The notes below the pieces were generated by a model that did no database searches, was not told the origin of the DNA, and was given only the letters and a program-made list of their open reading frames with translations. Source: Panopea generosa (taxonomy: Eukaryota; Mollusca; Bivalvia; Adapedonta; Hiatellidae). Taken from it: 64,000 bases of DNA. Position numbers and translations under genes: made by a program. The DNA is taken from the NCBI GenBank assembly GCA_029582155.1, contig CM055909.1, positions 21,659,347 to 21,723,346 on the forward strand, read 5' to 3'. Position 1 is the first letter of the stretch. Each line of letters opens with the position of its first letter. Below, in pieces: positions 36,711 through 50,233 of the stretch.

Positions 36711-38333
36711 GGGTCCTCACTGATCCTGTGTGATACATATTTCCCTGAAGCTGTAATCAATGTCAAATGGCTAGTAGACGTATGGGCTAACTTTTCACTC
36801 TGTCCTGCAATATATTAATTATCAGTCAAATGTCTTTTGGTATAATTGATTGCTTTTCTATTCCGATTTGCGTCACAGTTAAGTTCTGAATGATGGATAT
36901 ACACGGTTAGCTAAACCAGACAGGAGACATTCTGTGATCTTAAATGACGGTATTTGGATTTCCAATATTGTTTTGTATTAATACCGTTTTAGAATACCAA
37001 TGCTGCTAAAATCATGACTTTTATTATAATACAACGATTTAACGTATTCTATGGAAATGATGTTGACTTACAACTGGTATTTAAGATAGTGTTTCCACAA
37101 AAAAAAAAAAAAGTATACGGCAGGCACTTTTCAGCACAGAAAAGGCAACACTCAAGTAATCTTTTTAACCTTTTGAAGTATAATGAAGATTTTAATAATA
37201 AAATATTGGACATAAATCTGAAGGCAAACATCCAAGTAGACAGAATCTAAGTTAATTTCGCTACCTACCACATAAACTAAGATTTATTTTGTCATTCCGT
37301 TATTATGTCAAATGATCCCTGGTTATAAGATAAATATTAATATGACGTCTCACACAAAGTTGTGCCCCTTTCTTGCCACGGTAACATAATGTTGCACTTA
37401 AAATGTGATATGTAATTTTGTTTGCACTATTATTAAAACGGTCCGTAGTGGCTGGGATTCCTTGATGCAGATAAATAGAGCACAGCTTTTGCTGCAATGA
37501 GACACCACTTGTAGTAAAAAGTGGCTTTTATAGGTTATCACCATAAGAATGTATTAATGAGCAATTGAAGACTTCTGTTTTAATAAGGTTATGGTTGTAA
37601 CTGCACTGTCGTTAAAACATAAGCTGGTCAGCCAACTGCTAGTCTGCATTTTTATGTGCGGATACATTCCTACCATAGAAAAATATTTAAACAAAAATTC
37701 TGTATGGATTAATTTTTTACCGCGGAAATCCAAGACCCCATGTTATATAGAACAAAGAACAACATTCAGCTGTGGAGACCAATACAGTTATTGTCTGATG
37801 AAGAGATGAATGCCCAAATCTGTAGATTCGATTTATATCTTCACTGAGGCCAAGGTAAATTACGCATAGATCAGGTCCATCGATTTGGATATTAACCGAT
37901 ATTATCAGACGGTATTCATTGTTTTGAGTTTGGTATATATGTTGCATTGCTCAAATAAGAAATGTTCCCGTTTAATACATGTATCAGTTTCTAAATTATA
38001 TCATCATGAAAGAGTTTTATGACAAGGTCTCTCGTAGTTTAAGCTTTGATGGGCTGATATCTGATACACTGAAACAATTACACTATCCATCAATTCAGCA
38101 AAGGTTTGCATGCTAACATCCAATTACTTCCTGCCATTGCGGAATTGATGACATTAATTTAGATTTGAAATTAGAAGGATGGTATCATACCTAACCTTTA
38201 CCGTCCAGACTTCATCTCCGTCGAGTTCGTCTGTTTTAATTACCACAAACACAACGGAAGAAATGCTACGAAGCTACTTTCTTATGATGTTAAATAGTCA
38301 ATAATTTACTATATTCTCCATAGACAATTTTGA

Positions 38334-38452
38334 AATTGGACTTAACGCCATTTTTAACACATTTCAGGTTATATATGACATTTGCCGTTTGACTGGTGGA
38401 GGAAGACCTCAGAATTAATCTGAGTAGAACCATCGTCCTTCAGCATGAGTGA
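38334..38452 (-). repeat. tRNA-Leu-derived SINE, truncated (block B)
   Basis: Tail GACTTAACGCCATTTTTAAC and body TGGTGGAGGAAGACCTCAGA are present. The sequence breaks off at CCTTCAGCATGAG. It pairs with A 6,165-6,355 and C 44,268-44,370. Confidence 0.75.
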
Positions 38453-38576
38453 TCATAAGTTGCCATAGAAAATTTGAATTTACTTAATTTGAAGTAAAAA
38501 AGACATTTACCTCGAATGTTATAAATAAGTATGATTAATGATAAGTGTATGTCTAATTCACGATTACATTGTCAAC

Positions 38577-38690
38577 AAATACAAAGTATATGCGGAAAAG
38601 GTGTCTTGCTCAAGGACACCACACATAGCCGTTTATGGGGATCGAACCTACGACGCTCAGATCATTTGCTCCACTCTAATTATACATTTG
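38577..38690 (-). repeat. tRNA-like SINE fragment with GCGGAAA core (block B)
   Basis: The minus strand reads GGTTCGATCCCC (B box), then GTGTCCTTGAGCAAGACACC, then TTTTCCGCATATACTTTG. This is the best-preserved copy of the family shared by all three blocks. Confidence 0.7.
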
Positions 38691-38881
38691 AACTTAATAG
38701 TGTAATTAAATATATAAGTAAACCGTATATATAACCTTTGATAAATAACTCTGAATTGTCTCAAGTATTGCTTTGAAAGCAATATAAATCAACTGGTAAC
38801 TTAATTCATAACAGTTATTGTACAGAAAGTGTATTTATATTTCATTCATATCACACAACAATCATTTCAATAAACATTATT

Positions 38882-39110
38882 TTAAGGTTAAACGCCATTT
38901 TCAACACATAAAATGTTACACATGGCATATCCAGTTTTGTTGATGTAGAAAGTCCTCAGAATGCATCTGAGTATAACCTTCGTCCTTCTGCAAGTCACTG
39001 GCAGATTTTCATTCATTATGATTTAAACGAGATTCGAACCTAAGACCTTAGCGGTGAGATGATATGGATCATGAGACTACGCCTTACACCACTCGGCCAT
39101 GTCGGACCAT
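38882..39110 (-). repeat. tRNA-Leu-derived SINE, near full length (block B)
   Basis: The minus strand reads GACATGGCCGAGTGGTGTAA then GGCG, followed by a long variable region, GGTTCGAATCTCG, the body, and the AAAATGGCGTTTAACC end. It pairs with A 7,107-7,320 and C 43,424-43,655. Confidence 0.85.
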
Positions 39111-39244
39111 TTCTATATTGGTTTGTTTTGCTGATATCTCAATCAATATCCTTTCAACTCTATTTATTTCCAACCACAAATCTTCTCAACGACGTTTGCT
39201 ATAAATCGTTTGTTGTCATTTTTCAGTTGGATTATGATCAGTAT

Positions 39245-39510
39245 TAAGACTCAATATAATATAAATTTATATAGGAGTCTTGCTCCAAGGTTTGATTCGC
39301 CAACATAAAGATTGGAGATGTCGTCTGGGGAAAAGAAAGTCTATTAACGACCATAATTTGTTAGGTCGGTATTGACCCGAAGTTAATTTTACGAGGGAAG
39401 TAATTGGCCACACAAGACAGTGGATGGATACGTCTTTAAGTTTATAAATAAATATATACCAACTAAGACCATTAATGGCTTCGTCTATGATAGTTATAAA
39501 TAAATTCAAA
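39245..39510 (+). repeat. GTCGTCTGGGG dispersed module (block B copy)
   Basis: CCAAGGTTTGATTCGCCAAC, ATGTCGTCTGGGGAAAAGAA, GGTCGGTATTGACCCGAAGT, AGTAATTGGCC, AGACCATTAATGG. It pairs with A 7,440-7,700 and with inverted C 42,650-42,850. Confidence 0.7.
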
Positions 39511-41886
39511 TCAGACTTTCGAAACGTTTACTACACTTTGTTTGATACTGATCGATAAAAAAATCAGATATGGTTTGGTGTTTAGTTTTTCATTGCATTG
39601 TGTCTTGAATTTGTTTTTTAATGATACAATATACTTATAGAATAATGATATATTTCAATAAATAAAATATATTGTTTAGACAAAACTTATTTAATATCAA
39701 TGAGTTCAAATGTTCTACTCTGTCTTATATTTGTATTTATATTCTTTAAAGTATCAAGTTTTGTTTTTTCCATAATTGTATTAGGATTGCTATAAATGGT
39801 TATAGTTCAAATGTGTCTGTAATATTGTTAAATAATAGAACATCATAAAAAGTATTGTGTTGTATGGCTTAAGACGTTATTGTGTTTTTTCCAATAAACA
39901 ATTTTTAAATTGTTTTCTACGCCGGAACAGAACCGATATTGTAATGCTATATATAACAATCTGATGATATAGTTATTAATAATAATTTACCAAATATTTC
40001 GTCTCCCACAGGATATATATGACATAAGAGTAAACATTAAAAAGAATATTCCATTAGTATAGATGGTTTCAAATGGGATACATGTTTGGTTAGTTTTATT
40101 TGGCTTATTAAATTAGCAAATGGTTGTCTTCTTCCAAAATACAAAAAGAAATATCCTAATTTGACTATTAAGATTAATGCTTTGAAATGTACGATTCATT
40201 GCAAAGCTTATTGAAAATTATTAAAAACGCAATGGAATAAAAACGTAAATATCTAGATTTTTACTTTTTTTTTTTTTTAATGTGTTTACTGCAATGTGTA
40301 ATTGTGACATGTTGGAAAAATGTAATTCGTAGTAAACACGCATGGCAACGCAAAAAGAAAATACTTGATAATTGATAGACAAGCCCATGCTCAATATTGA
40401 GAAAACCTTTTATTAAACTCTGTAAATTTGGTACTGTTACAGACAGTGTGGGTGTTTGTGAATGTGATATAATAAACAAAGTCGTAACTCAACTATCGAA
40501 ACAGCTTTGAGATAATATATATACATAATAAATACATTTAATACATTCAGAAGAAGTAACAACGAGTTCATTGCCTTGGACCGTTTGATATTGTTGTTGA
40601 CTATACTTGTTAATATAAAAGTTGTAAATCTTAGCATCCCAGTATATAATATTCAAACTAATCTTCTTCTATCATGATATGAACAATGTGTTGCTATGTA
40701 CATATGTGTATTAGTATCATGAGAAAAAAAATATTGGAAGACAAAAAAAAGGGTTATAATGATTTACTAAAAATGATTTATTGATAGGTAGATTATTGTA
40801 CAAAGCTGGATTACTTTTGTAAATTGTGTTACCTCTGATAAATAATATTCCAAATACATATATGCAGTCTCATGCGATCATTATCCAATTCAATTATATA
40901 ATTGCATATACCTTTACGGAGTAATTTAATCTCATTCATTTCTCCAAACAATTAGCAATGATAAAGTGTATCATTTGTTTTTCATAAATCCTTTGCGATG
41001 TGATACACAACTTATTTCGAAATGGTTTGTTTTACAGAAGCAATTAGTTTTCTAATCTAAAGAAAATAGTTTATGTATGGGAAAAATCAATTATGAGTGA
41101 TTCATTACTTAGAACATTATCCTTCATTCTTCATGACTATATTATATATTCTGGTAAATCAAACAATACGTTTTAAAAAGCATCACAGACCATATTTTAA
41201 CTTGGCCTTTGGTTTAAACCTATATACATGTACTTCTGTTGGGAATACACATTTACGCATTGGTGTGTATTTGCATATCATATAAACAATAATTTCAACG
41301 AAAAAGATCCCAAAATAGTCAGAGTTCAGGCTAACTTTCATTTTAATATGCAAATAAAGCCTCCCAGCTCACTTTAATTGAATGATAAACAAATGAGCGA
41401 TCGAGGTCATGAGATTCTGTTTGAGTTTAACAAGTGACGTACGATTCGCTGTTTAGCCTTCATTTAACGCCCTCGTCTGACCTCTTAACAACATAGTACT
41501 TGATTTAATAGAAAACTGACATGTGTTTTGACAATAAATGTTATACAAAACATAAAAAAAATAAAGTCATTTAATGTGACAGAAAAGTATGTGAAACACT
41601 TACAAATAAAATACCAGTCGTATGAATACGAGAATTTTAACAATCCAAATAGAGTAAATTTATTGCAACAAAACAGACACTTTATTTGAAATAAAAGTCA
41701 ATCAAAACAGTCAATCCATAGAATGACATTAAGAGACCAATTTAGAAATGTTTCAATTACAAGGGCTTCTCCAACGAAAACGCTTTCCGCTCAGAGGAGA
41801 CGAACATTAAAACATCAATTAAAACTATTTCAGAATATTTTCAGTAGAAGTTTGATCAATTAGAGCCTCAATAAACTTCTGAAATG

Positions 41887-42111
41887 TAAACCTTTTGATA
41901 ATAACAAAAATGATTGTTATTTAATGTGTTCGGAAGTACACACATGAATACTGCAGTGGTAGCGTGCAGATTAAGACAGTTAGATAAGGGGTTCATCAAC
42001 ACGATTAGAAAAGGTTATGACTTCACATATATTGGGTTTTCTTCTCTTTTTTTAAAATATATTGATGTCTGCAATAAAACTGTATCGAAAAAAAACTTTG
42101 AACTTTTCATA
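41887..42111. other. Spacer at the centre of the B/C palindrome
   Basis: This is about 225 bp between the last base of B that matches A (TTAAACTTCTGAAA in A, ATAAACTTCTGAAA in B) and the first base of C that pairs with B. It matches nothing else that I could find. A 93-codon frame (41,914-42,195) starts here but runs into sequence homologous to non-coding parts of A and B, so it is not called. Confidence 0.65.
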
Positions 42112-42849
42112 GAACAATCTAAATATTTACTTTTAAATCCCATTGGGTTTTCAATAACCTTCAATAAGCTCTGGAATGAATCGAAAAAGCATTAAAGTAG
42201 ATTTAGGATATTTCATTTTGCATTTTGGAAAAAAAGACTACCTTTGGCAAATTTAATGAGCCAAATAAAACCCAATATATATCCCATTTAAAACCATTTA
42301 TAGTTATTCAATATTATTTTCATTGCGTACTCTTTTGTTTTATATCTATTAGTACTAATACAATTATGGAAATTACATAAGAGAATATAAATATAAATAT
42401 GAGACAGAATAAACATTTGAACTTGTTGATATTAAAAAAATTATTTATAAATATGTAGTTGATGATAAAATCCCAAACAAATAATAATCAGTATGTATCG
42501 CATTTTAATATATTTTATTTATTGAAATATATCTATATTCTATAATTATACTATATCATTAAAAACAAATTGTAGACACAATGCAATGACCAAATAATAT
42601 CTTATTTATTTTATCTGTCAGTATCAAAAATAGAAGTTTAGAAAACCGAAAATCTTATACATATCCGTTAATGGTGTTAATTGGTACATATTTATTTATA
42701 AGACTTACAGACATAATTACTTTCTCGTAAGAATAACTTCGGGTCAATATCGACATGACAAATAATCATCGTTAATATACTTTCTTTTCCCCAGACGACA
42801 TCTCCAATATTTATATCGGTGAATCAAACCTTGCAGCAAGACTTATTGT

Positions 42850-43290
42850 AGTAGCTTTGATAACTGTGAAGTCGTGTGTGACGTTTTCCTCAAATACCTT
42901 AAGTGGATAGTAAGATTTGAACTTGATAGTACTGACACACAAAACTTTAACTAGAATTTATAAGTCAAGCAAGGGTAATAATTTGCATTATATTCATGCA
43001 AGAATTATCTTACTCAGTTTTTGTAGCAGGGTTGATGACTGAGGAGTATTGTGTGAAGTTTCATGTCAATACATGAAATGGTTACTCAGATAGAAATTTG
43101 CACGCCAAACTTTAACCAAGGTGTGACGCCGACGACCAGGTCAGCAAAATAACTTTCTTATTCTTCGAATAGTTGAGCGTACAATTAACAACATTCTAAT
43201 ATTGATTTTAAGAATGTTTCATGGGTTTAAGGTTCCAATATAAAATTGTTCCTGAGGGATAATGTTTTATGGGGAATGAAGATCTGCCAT
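42850..43290. mobile_element. Dispersed-element insertion in C (bivalve-type repeat, inferred)
   Basis: The segment is absent at the homologous places in A and B. It includes GTGTGAAGTTTCATGTCAAT, CACGCCAAACTTTAACCAAG, GTGTGACGCCGACGACC and TTATTCTTCGAATAGTTGAG. From memory, strings of this kind (AAACTTTAACC, GACGCCGACG, TATTCTTCGAATAG) are very abundant in bivalve genomes. No termini or target duplication were resolved. Confidence 0.5.
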
Positions 43291-43423
43291 AAATTAACGA
43301 GAATATAAATAGAATACAAAATATATATATATAACAAACGTTGTTGAGAAGATTTGAGATTGGAAATAAGTAGAGATGTAAGGATATTGATTGGGATATA
43401 AGCAAAACAAACCAATATAGAAT

Positions 43424-43655
43424 AGGTCCTTTGTGGTCCAGTGGTTAAAGGCGCCGTCTTAAGATCACTAACATCTCACTTCTAATGTTGAAGGTTGGTT
43501 CGAATCCCGTTCGCTCAAAAATTACTATGTGAGAAAGTCTGCCAATATCTTGGAGAAGGAGAGTGGTTGTACTCAGATTCATTCTGAGGTCTTCCTCCAA
43601 CAGCCAAACTGGATTTAACCTGAAATGAGTTGAAAATGGCGTTAACCCCCATAAA
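43424..43655 (+). repeat. tRNA-Leu(TAA)-derived SINE, near full length (block C)
   Basis: The head reads GGTCCAGTGGTTAAAGGCGC then CGTCTTAAGATC, with TAA at the anticodon position. Then come the variable arm, GGTTCGAATCCC, a body with CATTCTGAGGTCTTCCTCCA, and the end GTTGAAAATGGCGTTAACC. It is the best copy for reading the family in plus orientation. Confidence 0.87.
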
Positions 43656-43879
43656 ATGCATATCGGAAGGACTGGTGAGAGATATAAATAAAATATAAAA
43701 CATGTTCAATATCTTATTTGCACAATTATTGTTTTGAGTTAAGTAATATTTGATTTGAATATGAACTTATATTGCTTTTAAACGCAACACTGGAGACAAT
43801 TTAGAGTTATTTGTCAAATGCAACCTTATACCGTATACGGTTTTATATTTAATTATACTATTCATCTCAAATGTATGAT

Positions 43880-44025
43880 TGGAGTGAAGCGCGTGATCAA
43901 ATGGTAGAACATCGGCTCCATTATCGGATGGTCGTGGGTTCGATCCTCCGCCACGACTTTATGTTGTGCTCTTGAGAAAGACACATTTTCCGCATATTAT
44001 TTGTGCTAGTTCTACCCAGGAAGAC
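43880..44025 (+). repeat. tRNA-like SINE fragment with GCGGAAA core (block C)
   Basis: GCGTGATCAAATGGTAGAAC (A-box-like), then GTCGTGGGTTCGATCCTCCG (B box), then GTGCTCTTGAGAAAGACACA, then TTTTCCGCATATTATTTGTG. The anticodon stem does not pair well, so it is not a functional tRNA gene. Confidence 0.7.
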
Positions 44026-44267
44026 TTCAAGCGTGATTTGTATAAGTTGCAATAGCTTGTTTCATAATCGAAGTCAAATCAATAAGTTTAAATGACAATG
44101 TAATCGTGAATCAGACATACACTTGCCTAAACACAACTCAAATATGACAATGTAATGGCGAATTAGACGTACATTTGCCTAATCACAACTCAAATATGAC
44201 TATGTAATAGCGAATTAGACACTTGCCGTTAAATATACTTATTTACAGTAACTTACGGGAGAACGGT

Positions 44268-44370
44268 AGTTTTACATAGATTTTTTTCTGAGGTCTTCCT
44301 CTACCAATCAAACGGCAAATGTCGTATATAACCTGAAATGTGTTGAAAATGGCACTAAATTCAATTTGAA
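44268..44370 (+). repeat. tRNA-Leu-derived SINE, tail half (block C)
   Basis: TCTGAGGTCTTCCTCTACCA, then CAAACGGCAAATGTCGTATA, then GTGTTGAAAATGGCACTAAA. It pairs with the B and A copies at 38,334 and 6,165. Confidence 0.72.
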
Positions 44371-45514
44371 AATTGTCTATGGACACTATAGTAAACAATA
44401 GACTACATAAGACCATAAAATGAAGCTTCATAGCATTTCTTCTGTTGTCTTTGTGGCAATTAAATTAAGCGAAAACGACGGTGACTAAGTATGGACGTTA
44501 GCGAATAAGTATGATACCATCCTTCTAATATCAAATCTAGATTAATGTTTTATCAATTCCGATATTACATGAAATAAATTGGATGTAAGTAGGCAAACCT
44601 TTGCTGAATGGATAGATAGTCTAATAGTTTCAGTGTATTAGATATCAGCCTATCAAAGCTTAAACTCAGTGACATTGCAATAAAACTCCTTCACGGTGAT
44701 ATCATTTAGAAAGTGATATTAAACGGGAACATTTCTTATTAGAGCAATGCAAAGTATATATATCACTCATAATAATATAACTGATGATATCGGTCAATAT
44801 CCAAATAGATGGCCCCGGTGAAGATCATATACATCAAATCCGTAGATTTGGACATTCATTTCTTCATCAAACAATAACTGTATATGCCTAACTACAGAGC
44901 TTAGTGTTGTTCCTTGTTTTATATAAAATGAGGTATATGATAAAAATAAATCCATGTAAGAATTTTTGTTTAAATATTTTTGTCCGTAATAGGAATGAAT
45001 CAGCACATAAAATGGTGAATAATGTTTGGCTGACCAGCTTATATTTTATCGACAGTGCAGTGACATCCCTAACATTTTTTATAAAAAGAAGTCCTTAATT
45101 GCTTATAAATACATCAATCTGTTGATAGCCTATAAAAGTCACCTTTTAACTAATGATGTTGTCTTGCAGTATAAATATGTCAGCCTTTGCTCTACTTATC
45201 TGTAGCAAAAAATCTCAGCCCCTATGAACCCTTTTAAAAATAGTTCAAACACAATTACACATGACATTTTAAGTGCAAAATTATGTTCACGTAACAAAAA
45301 GGGGGCACAACTTTTCAGTGATACGTCATATTAGTACTTATTCTATGATTAGTTATCATTTGACAAAATAATGGAATGACCGAATACATCTTAGTTTACG
45401 TGGTAGGTAGCGAAATAAACTTTGATTCTGTCAACTTGTATTTTTTCCTTCAGAATAATGTCAAAGATATAATGAGTGTAGGTTTTAGTCCAGCTAGCTC
45501 CTAGACTTTGCGAA

Positions 45515-45650
45515 AATGTTTGCAAGTTACTTGCGGAAGGACGGTGGTTCTACGAAAATTTATTCTAAGGTCTTCCTTCACAAATTAAACTCTATATGAC
45601 ATTTTTAAACTGAAATTTGTTTAAAATGACATTAAAAATCACACTGAAAT
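45515..45650 (+). repeat. tRNA-Leu-derived SINE, tail half (block C)
   Basis: GCAAGTTACTTGCGGAAGGA, then GGTGGTTCTACG, then GGTCTTCCTTCACAAATTAA, then a degraded AAAATGACATTAAA end. It pairs with B 36,578-36,710. Confidence 0.65.
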
Positions 45651-46126
45651 AATCCTTTATGATGAAAGACGTTGTCTCGTGATTACGATTCATTCCAGCC
45701 ATTGTTGAGGTTCGGAGCTTGTTTCAGGACATGACCGGCAAAAAGCAGAAACTATAATTATTTGTAAGATATTTGAAGATTTTCTCTATCGAGATGATGT
45801 CAATAAAGTTGATATTCATATAAATTCATATTTATCTCTTAAAATACAGTTCGGAGCTTCACTATAAAGATAAGAGGCACCTTCGTAAATCGAGCATTAC
45901 AAAACATTTTACATTTTTCGGGAATACTTTCTTTATCATAAAATGTCTAATCAAACTGATACCAGGCTATGCACTCAAGATGATATGTAAACGTAACACA
46001 GGAGGCGATGTGAAAACGTAACATATTTAGCACGATAGTATGTATCCATATTCTATTATAATTATTGCCTAGTTAGTTTGCGATTTAACTGAACTATTTG
46101 GTACCTCCACCATTACTGTCACTTTC

Positions 46127-46290
46127 TGCATTTCTGTTTGAACCTCTAAACCCTGTGTTGTGTGTTTATAACTAAATATTTGCCATTTCGTTATTTGCCG
46201 TGTTTGCATTTCTAAGTAAGTCACCTCTTAACCCTGTGTTGCGTGTATATAACTTAATATTTGCTATTTCGCCATTGGCCGTGTTTGACA
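46127..46290 (-). repeat. 81-bp minisatellite, block C (2 units)
   Basis: Two inverted units of the repeat at 34,697-36,075: ACCTCTAAACCCTGTGTTGT and ACCTCTTAACCCTGTGTTGC, each followed by GTTATAA/TATAACT and TTGCCGTGTTTG-type ends. Confidence 0.88.
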
Positions 46291-46364
46291 CTAACATTGA
46301 TGTATTATAAACAGATAGTAAGAATATCATTATGTCTGTTTGCTTGCATTTTCTATAATAATTA

Positions 46365-47771
46365 TGATATATCACTTATGTATCCGTGAATCGGAAGCTG
46401 GAAATATCAAGCTTGAATTATACTAAAGTACTTAGTCTTAAGACAACGAGATATCAGGGCGTACTGATATATCACTTATATATTCATGTATCGGAAGCCG
46501 GAAATATCAAGCTTGAATTATACTAAAGTACTTAGTCTTAAGACAACAAGATATCAGGGCGTACTGATATATCACTCATGTAAGCGTGTATCGGAAGCCG
46601 GAAATATCAATCTCGAATTATACCAAAGTACTTAGACTTAAGACAACGAGATATCAGGGCGTACTGATATATCACTTATGTATCTGTGTATCGTAAGCCG
46701 GAAATATCAAGCTTAAATTATACCAAAGTACTTAGACTTAAGACAACGAGATATCAGGGCGTTCTGATATATCACTCATGTAAGCGTGTATCGGAAGCCG
46801 GAAATATCAATCTCGAATTATACCAAAGTACTTAGACTTAAGACAACGAGATATCAGGGCGTACTGATACATCACTCATGTAAGCGTGTATCGGAAGCCG
46901 GAAATATCAATCTCGAATTATACCAAAGTACTTAGACTTAAGACAACGAGATATCAGGGCGTACTGATATATCACTTATGTATCTGTGTATCGTAAGCCG
47001 GAAATATCAAGCTTGAATTATACCAAAGTATTTAGACTTAAGACAACGAGATATCAGGGCGTACTGATATATCACTCATGTATCTGTATATCGGAAGCCG
47101 AAAATATCACTCTCGAATTATATCAAAGTACTTAGACTTAAGACAACGAGATATCAGGGCGTACTGATATATTACTCATGTATCCGTGTATAGGAAGCCG
47201 GAAATATCAAGTTCGAATTATACCAAAGGACTTAGTCTAATGACAACGAGATATCAGGTTGTACTGATATATCACTCATGTATTTGTGTATCAGAAGCCG
47301 GAAATATTACGCTCGTATTATACCAAAGTTCTTAGACTTAAGACAACGATATATCGGGTGTACTGATATAACACTCATGTATCCGTGTATCGGAAGCCGG
47401 AAATATCAAGCTCGAATTATACCAAAGTACTTAGATTTAAAACAACGAAATATCAGTTTGTACTGATATATCACTCATGTATATGTGTATTAAAAGCCGG
47501 AAATATCACGCTCGTATTATACCAAAGTACTTAGAATTACGACAACGATATATCAGGGAGTGCTGATATATCACTCATTTATCTGTGTATAGGAAGCCGG
47601 AAATATCACGCTCGAATTATACAAAAGTATGTAGACTTAAGACAACGATATATCAGTGCGTACTGATATATCACTCATGTATCCGTGTATCGGAAGGCGA
47701 AAATATCACGCTCGAATTATACCAAAGTACTAAGACTTAAGACAACGAGATATCAGTGCGTACTTATATCA
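46365..47771 (-). repeat. 100-bp satellite array, block C (about 14 units)
   Basis: This is the inverted form of the satellite, with AGGGCGTACTGATATATCAC and GGAAGCCGGAAATATCA recurring every 100 bp. Variants with CATGTAAGCGTGTATC recur at about 46,575, 46,780 and 46,875. Variants with TATCTGTGTATCGTAAG recur at about 46,680 and 46,980. This indicates a three-unit (about 300 bp) higher-order repeat in the left half. Confidence 0.95.
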
Positions 47772-50233
47772 GTTGCATTGTTTAATTCTTTGTAACAAAT
47801 ATATTCTTGATTTGCCTTTCTACCATGTATACACCAAAACAAATAAAAAAAAAACACATATATATCTACTTTATACAAAAGTTTGTATAAGAATCAATTC
47901 GAATCGATTCTATATAACATAATTTAACATAGTTAATAAAGTAAATAACATATTTTGAAAACTTGTTACATTTCAAACTTTGCTGAATGTACAATCCAAT
48001 CCTCTGTAGATGACATTAATATTAAAATGTTATACAAACTACTTCTTAATAACAGTATCCCAGACTAACTTACTTAAAAAGTCAGACATAAAAGATGATG
48101 TTAAAAATAATATGCAACACTATTGATATGATAACAACAAAAGAAATAAACAATAATATAATTAAACAACTTTGTTGGGAATTACTTCATATGTTTATGG
48201 GTTTTTTCATAGTATGTAGTAATGAAACCTTAATAAAAGAAAAAAACACTTATCCAGCAGTATCACGAAATGGAGGCTTTAGAAATCTGTTTGGAATTAC
48301 AGGTCATGCTTGGCCTATTCTGCATCAGTAATGATCTCGTTTTGTACAAATATATCTATAAGAGTTGCGGAAGTTATTATCGCTACCTTTCAGTAAATAA
48401 CGAGTTTTAATCAATTACTTTCCCCACAAGATTGCTATGACGCTTTGTAGACAACTTTCCCCTAGACGACATCAATATAAACGGTGACCAATCAAACTTT
48501 AGGGCTTGGGCAACTATAAGTAATATATAAACTCATTTTATAACGAGGTTTGTCACAATTCCCCCTCAAAATGAAACGATGAAACGATACTACCATACGT
48601 TGTTAGTAGTTATCAAGAAAATATTGAGGAAGATGCATGTAAAACAATTCCTACTTCGATCGTTGCGTGTTGCTTTGTGAAAAATAAAATACACATATAC
48701 CTTGTCGAATATTATCTAATTGTTGACGGACTGTGAATTTATTTACAAATCCAGTGCTCTGTTTTATCTATGAAAATATTGGTCTTATATACCAAGAGCA
48801 TATTGTTTCTAATCATAGTCTTGCCTTCCAGCAAGATGGACTCCATGTCAGTCAGGATATCATTTCTTTAGCAATATAGGGCATTGTACTGATATGGGAA
48901 ATTGAAACGGTTTAAGTCGTAAGTTTGAGAAAATTGGAGTCACGTTAAATATTTTCCATTATGGTGATTTGTTTTCAATGTTTTTTACATGATTATTAAC
49001 AATGAACTATCATTATATAGTTATAAAACGCTGTAATATTCTGTTGACGTCATAATACGTACGTCAAATACCTATGTTTGTCATATGATTTTGTAATTGT
49101 CATAATGATCCCACCATAACCTTACATTTTAAACAAACATCAGCAATTTTCAGCTTGGTTTAAATGACAATATTTATCAATTTGGACATACCAATAAGGA
49201 TGTTTACTATATTATTTCGATAGTGAAATGTAATTCTATTTCACATGTAGAGATACGTTAATAGTAATACTCATCCAAAGTCACGCCTCGTTTTGTCTAT
49301 TTCAGATATTCAAATTATAATATCAAGTTCAAGAAGACATACTGCTTTCGCATTTAAATCCACTCATGAACATATTGTAGGAATAATTAGTCTTTACCTC
49401 TAATATAAAACACAGCTATACCACGATATTCAACCGAATATTGATTCAGAATTGGATCACAGAACGGATTTTCTCTAGACTTATTTTATTTATAAAATGT
49501 TTCGACTATATTTATTTACCAATTTGTTAACATACACATATGTAAAAACAAAAATAAATCTATTTTAGTTATTGATACAATAAACCAATTCGAAATATTA
49601 TTTCAATATACAACAAAGTCGTCTCGACAGTAAATAATTGTACAAACACTCTCATAATGTATTTCCGTGTATTACTATAAGATCTCACAATTTTCGTTCT
49701 TTCCAGCAGAACATTTCTGTCAAGTTTGGCTTAATTGAAGATAACTTCATTTGCATTTCATTTCTAAAAGCTCTAAAACAGAGTAATATGTATCATGTTT
49801 GTCGTGAACATCTTACACACCAATTAAATTTGTATTGTTCTACATATAGAGACAGGCACTTCTAGAATACTAAACTCATTGCCAATGGTTCTGGAAGTGT
49901 ATTGTTTCCATAGATTTTCCTATGTTAGTCCAAATATGCAGGAAAAAACATGGGGTTGACCAGGTTGCTCATTCATAATTTTGATGTTTTGATATCACCT
50001 CTTCGTTTTTGACAATTTGTTACAGTGTATCACTATACATATTTAAACTGTTATATCTTCACCCAATAGTACCCAATGTCACCCAAACTCGGCACACAAC
50101 TCATGAAAATGTTCTAATGTTATCATGCATACAATAATATGACCATTTTAAGCATTTTCAACAAAATAAAATTGTTTAACCGATTTACACAGCTGTAATT
50201 TCTTGGGCGCAATAATCTTGTTACCGTCATCAA

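Larger units (their letters stand above)
21179..41886 (+). repeat. Segmental duplication block B (left arm of large palindrome)
   Basis: This is the left arm of an imperfect inverted repeat with block C. Landmarks on the inverted pairing: B 21,179 with C 64,000; B 21,500-21,590 with C 63,540-63,640; B 22,700-23,700 with C 59,560-60,490; B 24,180-24,600 with C 58,780-59,180; B 24,960-25,320 with C 55,690-55,990; B 26,400-27,880 with C 53,420-54,500; B 29,050-31,130 with C 49,300-51,305; B 32,478-40,260 with C 42,112-48,890. The right part also matches block A directly. Similarity is clear but interrupted by many small indels and by kilobase insertions. No intact gene was seen. Confidence 0.88.

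Noticed and set aside
41914-42195. 93-codon plus-strand frame at the palindrome centre
   Set aside because: Its second half is the inverted copy of non-coding sequence at B 40,200-40,260 and A 8,330-8,380, where the frame is not kept.
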